NCBI RefSeq assembly: GCF_014698795.1 | Contig: NZ_JACJTR010000039.1 | Coordinates: forward strand, 1 to 57,110 | Length of the DNA: 57,110 nucleotides | Direction of reading: 5' to 3' | Source of the DNA: Nostoc sp. FACHB-892 | GTDB taxonomy: Bacteria; Cyanobacteriota; Cyanobacteriia; Cyanobacteriales; Nostocaceae | In this document: positions 24,830-32,866 of the stretch, piece after piece | How the letters are laid out: each line of letters starts with the position of its first letter | How positions within the stretch are numbered: the first letter of the stretch is position 1 | Position numbers and translations under genes: made by a program | The notes under the pieces: model-generated | The model's input: the letters and a program-made list of their open reading frames with translations, nothing else | Told to the model about the DNA's origin: nothing | Database searches by the model: none

Positions 24830-26536
24830 ATGGCATACGCGATCGCGCGATTAAAAAAATTAAAGCGGGGTAACATATCAGGGAGTGCATCTCACACTGC
24901 ACGAGAAAGAGAAACCCCGAATGCAGATCCCACTCAAAAAAATATTCGGTTCATCGGTAGCCTCGCCCCAGAGGAACGACTAGAGGATTTAGTCTTAGCC
25001 AAGATAGGGGACTCGGAGCAGAAGCGGAAGATTCGCACTGATGCGGTGTACTGCGTGGAGTTACTGTTGAGTGCATCGCCCAGTTATTTCCGTCCCAACT
25101 GTCCCGCTCAAGCCGGTTACTATGAACCCCAAAAGCTGGATGAATGGCTAGAAGCGACTCATCAGTGGTTAGCGGATGAATATGGATCTCGCATTGTCCG
25201 CGCCGAATTGCATTTAGATGAAGCCACGCCCCATATTCACGCTTACTTTGTGCCTTTGGATGATGATAAGCAGTTACGGTGCAATCATTTCTTTGATGGA
25301 CGGCAGAAAATTCATGAATTTCAGGATTCGTACTACCAGACAATGCGGCTAATTGGGTTGGAGCGTGGGATTAGAGGAAGCAAAGCCCAGCACCAGGACA
25401 TCAAGGACTTTTACCGCATTGTGGAGGAAGGACGTGACTTAGAAGTTGATGAGCTAAGTGCGCCGCAATTGAAGGCCAAAGCTGCTGACCGAGACAGGGC
25501 GAATCAACGTAAACAGGAAATGGAAGCTACAGCCAAAGCTCTCTCACTTGAGAATGAACAGTTACGGCGGCGGATAGAGCAATTGGAGCAAGATAATCAA
25601 TCAATAAGAAAACTTACCGAATGGTCAACTGATTTAGCTTTGGATGATGTTGCTTGGGAATTGGGACTGTGGCGTAAAGGGAATGAATGGGTTGGAGGAA
25701 ACCACATCATTAATATAGATGGCTCTAAATTTAGCGACCTTGCTCCCGGTTCTCATTTTGAAGGTAATGATGCAATTGATTTGGTGAAACACGTTAATCA
25801 ATGCAACCAAGCCCAAGCGATCGCATGGATCGGGGAGCGATTTGGTGAAGTCGGCGCAAAACGTGCAGCGAGCGCTCATGCTCAAAAAGTTGCGGCTGAC
25901 ATTATCCAAACTCAACCAGTACCCCAATTCGCTCCACCTGTTGAGGATAAAGCTAACTGGTCAGGCGTTGAACATTACCTAACTCAGAAACGAGGCATAC
26001 CCTCTGATTGCGTACAAATGTTACATAACCAGGGACTAGTTTATGCCGACTCAAAAGCAAATGTAGTTTTTGTGATGCGGGATCTCAACGGAAAGACCAA
26101 AGGGGCTTTCTTAGAAGGTACAACCAATAAATTCTCTGGTTATGAGTTAGGTACAGTTCGCCGTGATAGCTGGTTTTACTTTACTTTGGGGAAAAAGCCT
26201 AGCGAACAAACTAGTACTGTCGTACTGTCTTGCTCTCCCATTGACACCATTTCAGTAGCCATGCTGGAATATCAGGTTAAAGGAATACCAGAAAACAGAA
26301 CAGTTTACATGGCAGCAGATGACACTTCAAATTTACCTGTTGAAAGATTACGTAATGTTCCTTGTGTACAAGTAGCTTTTAGTCAATCAACTGCGGCACG
26401 GGCTGTTAAAGAACTACTGCCACACTCGACTCAACTCAAGTGCGAAAGTCGGGATTGGAATACGCAGTTAATCAATTTCTCCCATCAATTGCAACAACGT
26501 TATTCACAACAAAAACACGAGGAATTAGAGCTATAG
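24830..26536 (+). CDS. MobV-family relaxase fused to DUF3991/Toprim-like primase domains
   Basis: A 568-residue protein. Residues 1-200 are a Mob_Pre relaxase domain: motif I HTARERETPNAD has His22 and Arg25 (His22 is also the position of the nucleophile in MobM of pMV158). Motif III HLDEATPHIH has Asp130, Glu131, His135 and His137. Residues 205-265 are a coiled coil. Residues 275-340 look like the cysteine-free relative of a CHC2 primase segment, 375-440 match DUF3991 and 460-545 a Toprim-like fold. It would nick oriT and possibly prime complementary-strand synthesis after transfer. It heads a forward gene series and is probably the element's main relaxase. Confidence 0.85.
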   Translation: MAYAIARLKKLKRGNISGSASHTARERETPNADPTQKNIRFIGSLAPEERLEDLVLAKIGDSEQKRKIRTDAVYCVELLLSASPSYFRPNCPAQAGYYEPQKLDEWLEATHQWLADEYGSRIVRAELHLDEATPHIHAYFVPLDDDKQLRCNHFFDGRQKIHEFQDSYYQTMRLIGLERGIRGSKAQHQDIKDFYRIVEEGRDLEVDELSAPQLKAKAADRDRANQRKQEMEATAKALSLENEQLRRRIEQLEQDNQSIRKLTEWSTDLALDDVAWELGLWRKGNEWVGGNHIINIDGSKFSDLAPGSHFEGNDAIDLVKHVNQCNQAQAIAWIGERFGEVGAKRAASAHAQKVAADIIQTQPVPQFAPPVEDKANWSGVEHYLTQKRGIPSDCVQMLHNQGLVYADSKANVVFVMRDLNGKTKGAFLEGTTNKFSGYELGTVRRDSWFYFTLGKKPSEQTSTVVLSCSPIDTISVAMLEYQVKGIPENRTVYMAADDTSNLPVERLRNVPCVQVAFSQSTAARAVKELLPHSTQLKCESRDWNTQLINFSHQLQQRYSQQKHEELEL

Positions 26537-26550
26537 TTGCAAAAAAGTCA

Positions 26551-26589
26551 AGCTACTCTAGTACCGATTTTTTCAGTACTAAAGTAGCT
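26551..26589. terminator. Hairpin after the relaxase gene (copy 2 of the TACTGAAAAAATC set)
   Basis: AGCTACTCTAGTAC (26551-26564) pairs with GTACTAAAGTAGCT (26576-26589) with one mismatch. The loop reads, on the minus strand, as the same AGTACTGAAAAAATC core found at 21358-21400. Both copies are followed on the plus strand by AGTAAAG. It lies 15 bp past the relaxase stop, so a terminator or regulatory role is likely. Confidence 0.5.
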
Positions 26590-26643
26590 AGTAAAGAGTT
26601 TTAGCTATCAATAATATTGGGGTGAAATTTAACTAAAGCCCTA

Positions 26644-28266
26644 ATGAATAATGAGTTAATTAAACAAATATTTGGATTAATTAAGCTTAACAATAAGCTG
26701 ATTGCTGTCGAGTCTCCATTGCAAGAGAGGGTCAAACTTTTGACAAATCTCGCCAGTGAATGCCAGCAATACAATATTAACTGTTACCTGTGGACGCTGG
26801 AGGATGATGCGCTACACCAGTTATCTACTAATGAGGAGGGATTAAGTTTACAAAGAGTTGACCAGTATCAAGCGATCGCCAAGAATCGACGCGAACATTA
26901 CTTTGAAATTCTGCGGTTTTGGAAAACCACTGATTTACAGGGCATTCTCATACTGGAGGGCATATTCCCTTGGCTGGGCGAAGCTACCACTGACCCCGAT
27001 TTCTTTTTGACTTCCGAGTGGATTAAGTCAGCCCTCATTAACCTGAAGCTGTACAATTGCAATGCTAACAAGACAGCGATTCTCTTAGGGTCAAACGCCA
27101 CTGTGTCATCTGACATTGCCCCCGAAGTTCCGACAGTCATTCAACAACTGCCAGCTATAGAGGAAATAAGCAGTTACTTAGCTCAAGTATTACCTGATTA
27201 CAGCCGCAGCGATATTCATGCGACAGCGATCGTCGGCTTAGGCATGTACTTGGCAGACATTGACTATGGAATTAGGCAGGGGATTGCAAATCATGGAATT
27301 AAACCGGATGAGTTAGTAGAAAAACTGTCCGCTTACAAAATCGAACTGTTTAAGCGAATTTATAATATTCAGTTTCTCCAACCGCCTAGCACTCCTATCG
27401 GGGGACTGGAACTGATGCAGTCGGCATTTAAAACTTATAAGCGGTTATTAACAACACTGGCGAAAGCGTATAATCTGCGCTTACCCAAGGGGATTTTACT
27501 AATCGGCCCACCGGGAACAGGAAAATCTTACTCGGCTAAAGCAAGTTCTGCACAATTGGGGCTACCTCTGATTATTTTGGAGTGGGGGAGTTTCCGCAGT
27601 TACGGTAATTTGGCTGAATATAAGCTCAAGAATTTACTCGCACTCGTAGACCGAATTAACCGTGTAATCCTGTATTTGGACGACTTCGACAAAGGATTTG
27701 CTGGGGATGATGATTTATCCAAACGCCTAGCTGGTATGCTTTTGACCTGGATGCAAGAACGTACTAGTGAGGTTTTAATTATCGCTTCGGCTAACAATAT
27801 TCAATGGCTACCACCAGAGCTAACCAGAAGCGGACGCTTTGACGAGATTTTTAAGGTGGATTTACCCAACTATGGAGAACGGCACGAAATATTCAAGATT
27901 CACTTAGCCCGTTTTGATCCTCGTTTCCGTAATGGGGGCGATGGCTACAGCGAAGAAGAATGGAAAAGGTTACTCAAAGCTACACAGCGATGTGTGGGGG
28001 CGGAGATTCAAGCCATTGTAGAACGCGCCGCCGTCTTTAGTTTCTGTGAAATGTTTGGTGATGATGTTGCACCAGCTGGCGAACTGCCATCACTTGAGAT
28101 TACATTATCGGCATTGTTGGCAGCAAGGCAGAGTATGAATCCTCTGGCCATTCGCGAAGCTGACCGAGTTGAAAGTATGCGTAACATTGCGGCTTTACAT
28201 GGACTTCCATCTAGCCCGATTGATTCATCTATATATAGTCTCGGCAATGTTGATATTTTTGGATAA
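26644..28266 (+). CDS. Ycf46-like AAA+ ATPase
   Basis: A 540-residue protein with an N-terminal non-catalytic domain (about 1-250) resembling that of Ycf46-type proteins (NCYLWTLEDDALHQL), then one AAA+ module. Walker A is GPPGTGKS at 288-295. Walker B is LYLDDFDK with Asp346-Asp347, where most AAA+ proteins have Asp-Glu. SANN acts as sensor 1, with GRF as arginine-finger region. A chain of this type remodels or unfolds protein partners. It is followed two bases later by a DUF192 membrane protein, implying one operon. Its position between a relaxase and ParA-like ATPases suggests a plasmid task, unspecified. Confidence 0.8.
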   Translation: MNNELIKQIFGLIKLNNKLIAVESPLQERVKLLTNLASECQQYNINCYLWTLEDDALHQLSTNEEGLSLQRVDQYQAIAKNRREHYFEILRFWKTTDLQGILILEGIFPWLGEATTDPDFFLTSEWIKSALINLKLYNCNANKTAILLGSNATVSSDIAPEVPTVIQQLPAIEEISSYLAQVLPDYSRSDIHATAIVGLGMYLADIDYGIRQGIANHGIKPDELVEKLSAYKIELFKRIYNIQFLQPPSTPIGGLELMQSAFKTYKRLLTTLAKAYNLRLPKGILLIGPPGTGKSYSAKASSAQLGLPLIILEWGSFRSYGNLAEYKLKNLLALVDRINRVILYLDDFDKGFAGDDDLSKRLAGMLLTWMQERTSEVLIIASANNIQWLPPELTRSGRFDEIFKVDLPNYGERHEIFKIHLARFDPRFRNGGDGYSEEEWKRLLKATQRCVGAEIQAIVERAAVFSFCEMFGDDVAPAGELPSLEITLSALLAARQSMNPLAIREADRVESMRNIAALHGLPSSPIDSSIYSLGNVDIFG

Positions 28267-28268
28267 TT

Positions 28269-28838
28269 ATGCAAATTCTTAAAATTCCTAACGAGAAAGA
28301 TTTATACGCTGCTGCTTTCAAGTTACTGAACATACTAGGCCCTGTTGCTGGAGTATCAATTATCATTGGCACTGTGGCGATTGGTTACGTCCAAACTCGT
28401 CCCCAGGATTTACCAGTTACGCACATTCTCACTCACGGTAAGCGCACATTTAAGCTCTCAGTCGCCTCTACACCAGAGCAATTAGAGAAAGGGCTGAAAT
28501 TTCAAGCATCCTTAAACGGCTCGCGCGGAATGTTATTCAACCTGGGAAGAGAAATTTATAATGTGCCTTTTTGGATGTACAAGGTAAATTTTCCATTAGA
28601 CATCTTTTATCTTAAGGGCAATGTGGTGACAACTGCGGTTTACAATGCCCAACCGTGTCACAAAACCCCTTGTCCCATCTACAAGGGGAAAGTTGCCAAT
28701 CAAGTGCTAGAGCTAGCAACAGGCGCTGCCAATATCAAGGTTGGCGATCGGCTTAACATCCAACCGTTATCAGTTTTGCCTAAGAATAATATCGGTGTTG
28801 ATAGCGGTAATTCTTTGAGAACCAAAAATAATCGCTAG
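28269..28838 (+). CDS. Membrane-anchored DUF192 family protein
   Basis: A 189-residue protein with one N-terminal membrane segment (LGPVAGVSIIIGTVAIGYV) and a C-terminal DUF192 domain. The domain has the family pattern of RGMLFNLG, PFWMYKVNFPLDIFYL and a later ELATGAANIKVGDRL. The function of DUF192 is not established; many members are exported. Two Cys (QPCHKTPCP) could form a disulphide outside the membrane. It begins two bases after the AAA+ gene stop and is likely coexpressed. Confidence 0.82.
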   Translation: MQILKIPNEKDLYAAAFKLLNILGPVAGVSIIIGTVAIGYVQTRPQDLPVTHILTHGKRTFKLSVASTPEQLEKGLKFQASLNGSRGMLFNLGREIYNVPFWMYKVNFPLDIFYLKGNVVTTAVYNAQPCHKTPCPIYKGKVANQVLELATGAANIKVGDRLNIQPLSVLPKNNIGVDSGNSLRTKNNR

Positions 28839-28877
28839 TAATTGTATAACGTATTTTTTAAAAATCAAGAAACCATA

Positions 28878-28896
28878 GTACTGAAAAAAACAGTAC
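28878..28896. promoter_or_regulatory. Small hairpin with GTACTGAAAAAAA core (copy 3 of 3)
   Basis: GTACTG (28878-28883) and CAGTAC (28891-28896) flank seven A residues. The sequence AGTACTGAAAAAA matches the apex of hairpins at 21358-21400 and 26551-26589. It sits in the 100-bp gap between the DUF192 gene and the next small gene. Confidence 0.4.
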
Positions 28897-28938
28897 CTAA
28901 ATAGCTTCATGCGTTGAATCAAATATGGCAATCTATTT

Positions 28939-29265
28939 ATGGGAAGAGTATGGACATATTGGGAATTCGATCACCCTTTGGGTAGCACAGTGCGGGTAAT
29001 CTCTACCCCATTAGGGCTAGAGATATTTACTGAAGATGTGTTCAACATTGTTGCAGCAGAATTAAATAACGAGAAGGTAATACTGATGAATATTCACAGT
29101 CAAGAACGTTATGTGGTTATTGAAGAAGAGGTAGTAAAAATAAAAACTTTAAATTTTACAGCCATCAATAGCTTGAAGACGATTGTCAAAGCGGACTTGA
29201 TTAATAAATTTCTGCATTGGGTACGAATTAAAATTCGACCAATATTTCAAAGACAGTACTTGTAA
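28939..29265 (+). CDS. Small hypothetical protein, faintly BRO-N-like
   Basis: A 108-residue protein. The start WTYWEFDHPLGSTVRVISTPLGLEIFTEDVFNIV has the layout of a BRO-N domain (F-x-vRvi-x-g-x-f-x-DV), which occurs in phage and plasmid antirepressors. The resemblance is weak and the usual second half is absent. The remainder is basic with aromatic residues (FLHWVRIKIRPIFQRQYL). The ribosome-binding site is poor. It lies between the DUF192 gene and the first ParA-like gene on the same strand. Confidence 0.45.
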   Translation: MGRVWTYWEFDHPLGSTVRVISTPLGLEIFTEDVFNIVAAELNNEKVILMNIHSQERYVVIEEEVVKIKTLNFTAINSLKTIVKADLINKFLHWVRIKIRPIFQRQYL

Positions 29266-29298
29266 AAAAATTAGTCAATATCAAAAGGAAGAAGAATA

Positions 29299-30480
29299 AT
29301 GACTATTAAGATAGCCAACGATAATAACCGAAATACTAGCAACAATCTGGCAGATCAACCCTTTAGTAATACACAGTTTAACAATATAGCACCCAACAAT
29401 GCGATAGAAAAAGACACTAGTAATATAGATCCCGACAGCCCAGTGCCCGATAATATAGCACCCAAGAATGTGACAGAAGAAAACACTAGTAATACAGATC
29501 CCGATAGCACAGCACCCGACAATGTACCACCCAACAAGGTGACAGAAGAAAACATTGGTAATACAGAGTTAGACAGCCTAGCACCCGACAATATAGCACT
29601 TAACAATGCGATAAAAGAAAACACTAGTAATACACAGTCTAATAATCCAGTATCCGAAAATAATAATAAGAATAACAACAATAAAAATAATCCAGAACAA
29701 CTAAGAAGATTAGTAATGGTGACAGGAGATAAAGGAGGTGTTGGTAAGTCAACGTTTGCTAGAGGTTTAGCGCAAACTTACATAGATAACGCAGTAAAAT
29801 TTGTCGGGTTAGACGCGGATAATTCTAATCCACACTTGATCAGATTTTATGAAAAAGCTGCAAACATTCATCGTTTAGATATATCTAACTCAGATAAATT
29901 AGACGAATTTGTAGATAATTTAAAAGAATTAGTGTATCCCAAATCAAAAGAATCTGGGAAAAATCAAGAGGAAAAATCTTTGATACTACTAGAAACGCCA
30001 TCACAATTTCTGCCAACTTTAAAAATTTTAATAACCGAGATGGGGTTTTTAGATGTAGTAAATAATAAATGTAAAATGCGGGTGACGATAGTAGTAGTTA
30101 TTAGCACAATAATTGATTGTATAACTCAACTACTAGAACTATATAGTTTCTGCGGTGATCGGGTTGATTATGTAATAGTAAAAAATTCGTTTTACGGAGA
30201 GGCGGAACAATTTGCTTTTTATGATAATTCAAAAGAAATAAAAGCAATTGAACAGCAAGTAAAAGCAACAGGGCATGATTTCACAAGTATTAATATGCCA
30301 AAACTAGCGAAAAAATCCTACGATTATTTAGATGTGAAAAATTTGACATTTAGACAAGGACTTGAACAAGATGAATATCCGTCTGTATTTGGTAGAGTCT
30401 TAAGCTGGCTGAACAATTTTAAAGGGCAAATAAAGCCAAAAAAAGATTTATTTGGCATAGAGAAGATTTTATCTGAATAG
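29299..30480 (+). CDS. ParA/MinD-type P-loop ATPase with repetitive N-terminal extension
   Basis: A 393-residue protein. Residues 1-135 are low-complexity, rich in Asn, Asp, Pro and Thr, and include four tandem 23-residue repeats (30-121). The deviant Walker A GDKGGVGKST begins at residue 143, followed by a switch-like GLDADNSNPH and a later ILLETPSQF segment. The core therefore resembles ParA/TraL-type ATPases, but the second motif is atypical. AGGAAG precedes the ATG. A second P-loop ATPase gene follows 8 bp later. A role in conjugation or plasmid positioning is inferred; ParM already serves segregation. Confidence 0.75.
   Translation: MTIKIANDNNRNTSNNLADQPFSNTQFNNIAPNNAIEKDTSNIDPDSPVPDNIAPKNVTEENTSNTDPDSTAPDNVPPNKVTEENIGNTELDSLAPDNIALNNAIKENTSNTQSNNPVSENNNKNNNNKNNPEQLRRLVMVTGDKGGVGKSTFARGLAQTYIDNAVKFVGLDADNSNPHLIRFYEKAANIHRLDISNSDKLDEFVDNLKELVYPKSKESGKNQEEKSLILLETPSQFLPTLKILITEMGFLDVVNNKCKMRVTIVVVISTIIDCITQLLELYSFCGDRVDYVIVKNSFYGEAEQFAFYDNSKEIKAIEQQVKATGHDFTSINMPKLAKKSYDYLDVKNLTFRQGLEQDEYPSVFGRVLSWLNNFKGQIKPKKDLFGIEKILSE
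29386..29661 (+). repeat. Four tandem 69-bp coding repeats
   Basis: Four in-frame units encode 23-residue repeats of the type IAPxNxxxENTSNTDPDSxxPDN (residues 30-52, 53-75, 76-98, 99-121 of the ParA-like protein). Units have diverged at several codons, so they are not a recent single expansion. Confidence 0.8.
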
Positions 30481-30488
30481 GAATAAAG

Positions 30489-31187
30489 ATGTCAAAGAGA
30501 ATGATTATAACTGTAGGAGATGCGCGGGTGGGTAAGTCTACAGTTATTAAGCTATTGCTAGAAATGTTCGCCCAACAAGGAAAACGGATAAAGGTTTATA
30601 ACCAAGAATCATTCCCTGTATTTCAGGCTTATGAACATCTAGCAACCATTAAGAAGTTTGATTTATCAAATGACGATGCTGATGCAATAACAGATGACTT
30701 AAATCATCCTGAGTTAGATGTGATGATTGTTGATATGCCCGGACAAGATATTGAAAAAGTAATTCAATATATCGAGAGTGCTAGCTTATTTGAGGTTCTA
30801 GTAAAATTTGGTTGGAATTTAACATTTCTTCAACCTATTTCTCACAGGGAAGACTGTATATATTACTTAAATGCAATCATCCAGAACGCGACTAATAACG
30901 CCAACTACGTGGTAGTGAAAAATTACCATTTTGCGCCAGAATTTAGAGAATATGAGGAGAAGATACGGAAAAAGCTGTTAATCATAGGAGGGGCAGAAGT
31001 AGAATTAATGGCTCTACATCGGAATCATTATCAAGCGATGGAAAAGGCTAATAAACCATATTCACAAGTTTGCCAGGATCTCTCAATAATTTTATTTTGG
31101 AGAAGCTTCATTTTTCAGTGGATTAAAAAGTTTCGTCATTCAGTGATGAATAACCATTTGGCTATTAAATATCTAGGGCTTGATTGA
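30489..31187 (+). CDS. Second ParA-like P-loop ATPase
   Basis: A 232-residue protein with Walker A GDARVGKST at residues 10-18 and a switch/Walker B-like VMIVDMPGQD near residue 80. The middle Lys-Gly-Gly of classic ParA boxes is replaced by Ala-Arg-Val. It shares the layout of the preceding ATPase (…FDLSNxDxxD…, …YVVVKN…), indicating that the two are paralogues. The C-terminal 40 residues are basic and aromatic. Its stop overlaps the start of the next gene by one base (TGATG). It is likely a partner of the longer ATPase. Confidence 0.72.
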   Translation: MSKRMIITVGDARVGKSTVIKLLLEMFAQQGKRIKVYNQESFPVFQAYEHLATIKKFDLSNDDADAITDDLNHPELDVMIVDMPGQDIEKVIQYIESASLFEVLVKFGWNLTFLQPISHREDCIYYLNAIIQNATNNANYVVVKNYHFAPEFREYEEKIRKKLLIIGGAEVELMALHRNHYQAMEKANKPYSQVCQDLSIILFWRSFIFQWIKKFRHSVMNNHLAIKYLGLD

Positions 31188-31795
31188 TGACACTACAAGA
31201 CACATTACAAGGCTATTCCCCATCAGAACAAAAACGCATAGTTGAAGGGGCATATCAACTAGGAATTACACCAGACGATCCAGTTTTTAGGATGATGGCG
31301 ACACTGGGCAGATATGAGGAAACGATCATAGACCTCCAGGCAAGAATGGAGGCAATGATAGAAGCGTGGGCGGCACTGATAGACCAAAAACTGGAGAAGA
31401 CAAGCAAACAAGCCGAGTCAATGCATTATACAGTTGTCTCTAGTGCCGTGCGTGATGAGATCAAAAAAAGCAAGCCCACCGGCACAGGCATGAAAGTGCA
31501 GGCAGGCTGGGGATTGGGGACAGTATCTCTTGTGTGTGGATTAGTAGCGGCTGGCAGTACCTTGCTGGGTTCGCTGACTACATGGAATCTAGTGCAAAAT
31601 ATAGGAACGAATCAGTCAGTAGTAGTCTCACGTAACGAGATAAAGATTCTCCAATGGGCAAAATCCCAAGAGGGTAAGCAAATGTATCAAATAATCTTGA
31701 AGAATCAAGCAGCAATTGAAGCCTGTCAAACACAGCAGAGTAAAACCCAGGGCTATTGTTTAATTCAAGTGAGTAATACCAATTCTCCAAAATGA
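31187..31795 (+). CDS. Coiled-coil protein with one central membrane segment
   Basis: A 202-residue protein starting at the ATG that overlaps the previous stop. The N-terminus has YSPSEQKRIVEGAYQLGITPDDPVFRMMATLG, a pattern I associate with small plasmid-encoded transfer proteins without a firm name. Residues 42-95 are helical, probably a coiled coil. A hydrophobic segment (LGTVSLVCGLVAAGSTLLGSL) follows at about 110-130, then a polar C-terminal domain with two Cys. It may anchor the two ATPases to the membrane. Function is inferred from order only. Confidence 0.65.
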   Translation: MTLQDTLQGYSPSEQKRIVEGAYQLGITPDDPVFRMMATLGRYEETIIDLQARMEAMIEAWAALIDQKLEKTSKQAESMHYTVVSSAVRDEIKKSKPTGTGMKVQAGWGLGTVSLVCGLVAAGSTLLGSLTTWNLVQNIGTNQSVVVSRNEIKILQWAKSQEGKQMYQIILKNQAAIEACQTQQSKTQGYCLIQVSNTNSPK

Positions 31796-31876
31796 GGCAA
31801 CAGATGTAAACCAGAAAGTCTTGCTGCATCTAAGTTTCTTAATTGCGAATGGGCGAAAAAGCTCTCCTTGTACTGA

Positions 31877-31908
31877 GCGTAGCCGTAAAGCCTACGGCAT
31901 AGCTACGC
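31877..31908. repeat. Palindromic interspersed repeat
   Basis: GCGTAGC (31877-31883) and GCTACGC (31902-31908) flank a second small stem, CCGTA with TACGG. The surrounding text (GCTCTCC…GGGCGCAGCCTCTCC) resembles the short palindromic repeats scattered in Nostoc-type genomes. It lies between two convergent gene ends and may also act as a terminator. Confidence 0.5.
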
Positions 31909-31956
31909 TTAGGGCGCAGCCTCTCCAAGAGTTGTATTGCGAATTGGTATAAGTAG

Positions 31957-32610
31957 CTAACCTACTTTCAGGTAATCTTGTTCGATGTACCCAAGTTTAC
32001 TAGCTTCAATCAGAGCATTGACGCGATCCTTGACATCTAACTTCGCAAAAATCTTGTTAATATGGCCTTTAACGGTACTTTCAGTAATAAATAACCGCTC
32101 GGCAATCAGCTTATTAGAAGAACCATCTGCCATCAAAGAGATAATTTGCATTTCAGTGGCACTAAGATGATCTTGGTAACTCTTCCCCTTAATTTTCTGC
32201 TGAAAGAAAAAATTATGTCGGCTAATATCAGGGTCAAAAAAAGACTTGTTATCGTAGAATGTGGTTTTAATTGCTTCTAAAATCAGAGGAACATTATTCT
32301 TTTTGAGAATGTAAGAATCAGCGCCGACATTTAAAGCTGATTGAACAGTGCCTTGAGAAGAATGGGAAGAAAGAACAACAATTTTAGTCTTGCTATTGAC
32401 TTTGACCTCTTTGATCACTTCTAGCCCCGATATGTCGGGTAAACCAATATCCACCAAAATCACATCGGGATTTAATTCCTTAACTAAATTAATTCCTTCA
32501 ATACCAGTACGAGCAACGCCGACCATTTCCATATCTGGTTGTTGATTGATAGCAGTAGTGATCCCCAACCTAATGAGTTCTTCATCCTCAATGAGCGTTA
32601 ATCGAATCAT
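31957..32610 (-). CDS. NarL/FixJ-family response regulator
   Basis: A 217-residue two-domain regulator. The receiver domain has the acidic pocket EDEE at 8-11, the phosphoacceptor Asp54 in ILVDIGLPD, Ser/Thr in VLSSHSS and Lys in YILKKN. The C-terminal LuxR-type helix-turn-helix (LSATEMQIISLMADGSSNKL, then TESTVKGHI) binds DNA. It diverges from a histidine kinase gene 256 bp away, so the two probably form one two-component system. Targets may include transfer genes, but no binding site is evident. Confidence 0.88.
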   Translation of the reverse strand: MIRLTLIEDEELIRLGITTAINQQPDMEMVGVARTGIEGINLVKELNPDVILVDIGLPDISGLEVIKEVKVNSKTKIVVLSSHSSQGTVQSALNVGADSYILKKNNVPLILEAIKTTFYDNKSFFDPDISRHNFFFQQKIKGKSYQDHLSATEMQIISLMADGSSNKLIAERLFITESTVKGHINKIFAKLDVKDRVNALIEASKLGYIEQDYLKVG

Positions 32611-32866
32611 AGATCACTTCGATTATAAGATGACTTAATATTTATAACATAGTTGTTGGTGTTAAGCCTTTTACTTTTTGTGGATGTAATATAAAATATA
32701 AGTAAGAAGAACTCTTTCCAGATAAATGGAAGAAAGTTTACTACTAAAGCTTGATTGAATATTTTTTTTTAGAACTAAAATAAAAACATTCTCAAATCTT
32801 ATAGACATAATTAGTATTTATTCATAAAAGTAGCCAAAATAACCATCTGTCGTTGGAAACATAGTT

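Noticed and set aside
29355..29681. 108-residue antisense ORF rich in Leu/Ser/Gly
   Set aside because: It is the shadow of the 69-bp tandem repeats of the ParA-like gene.
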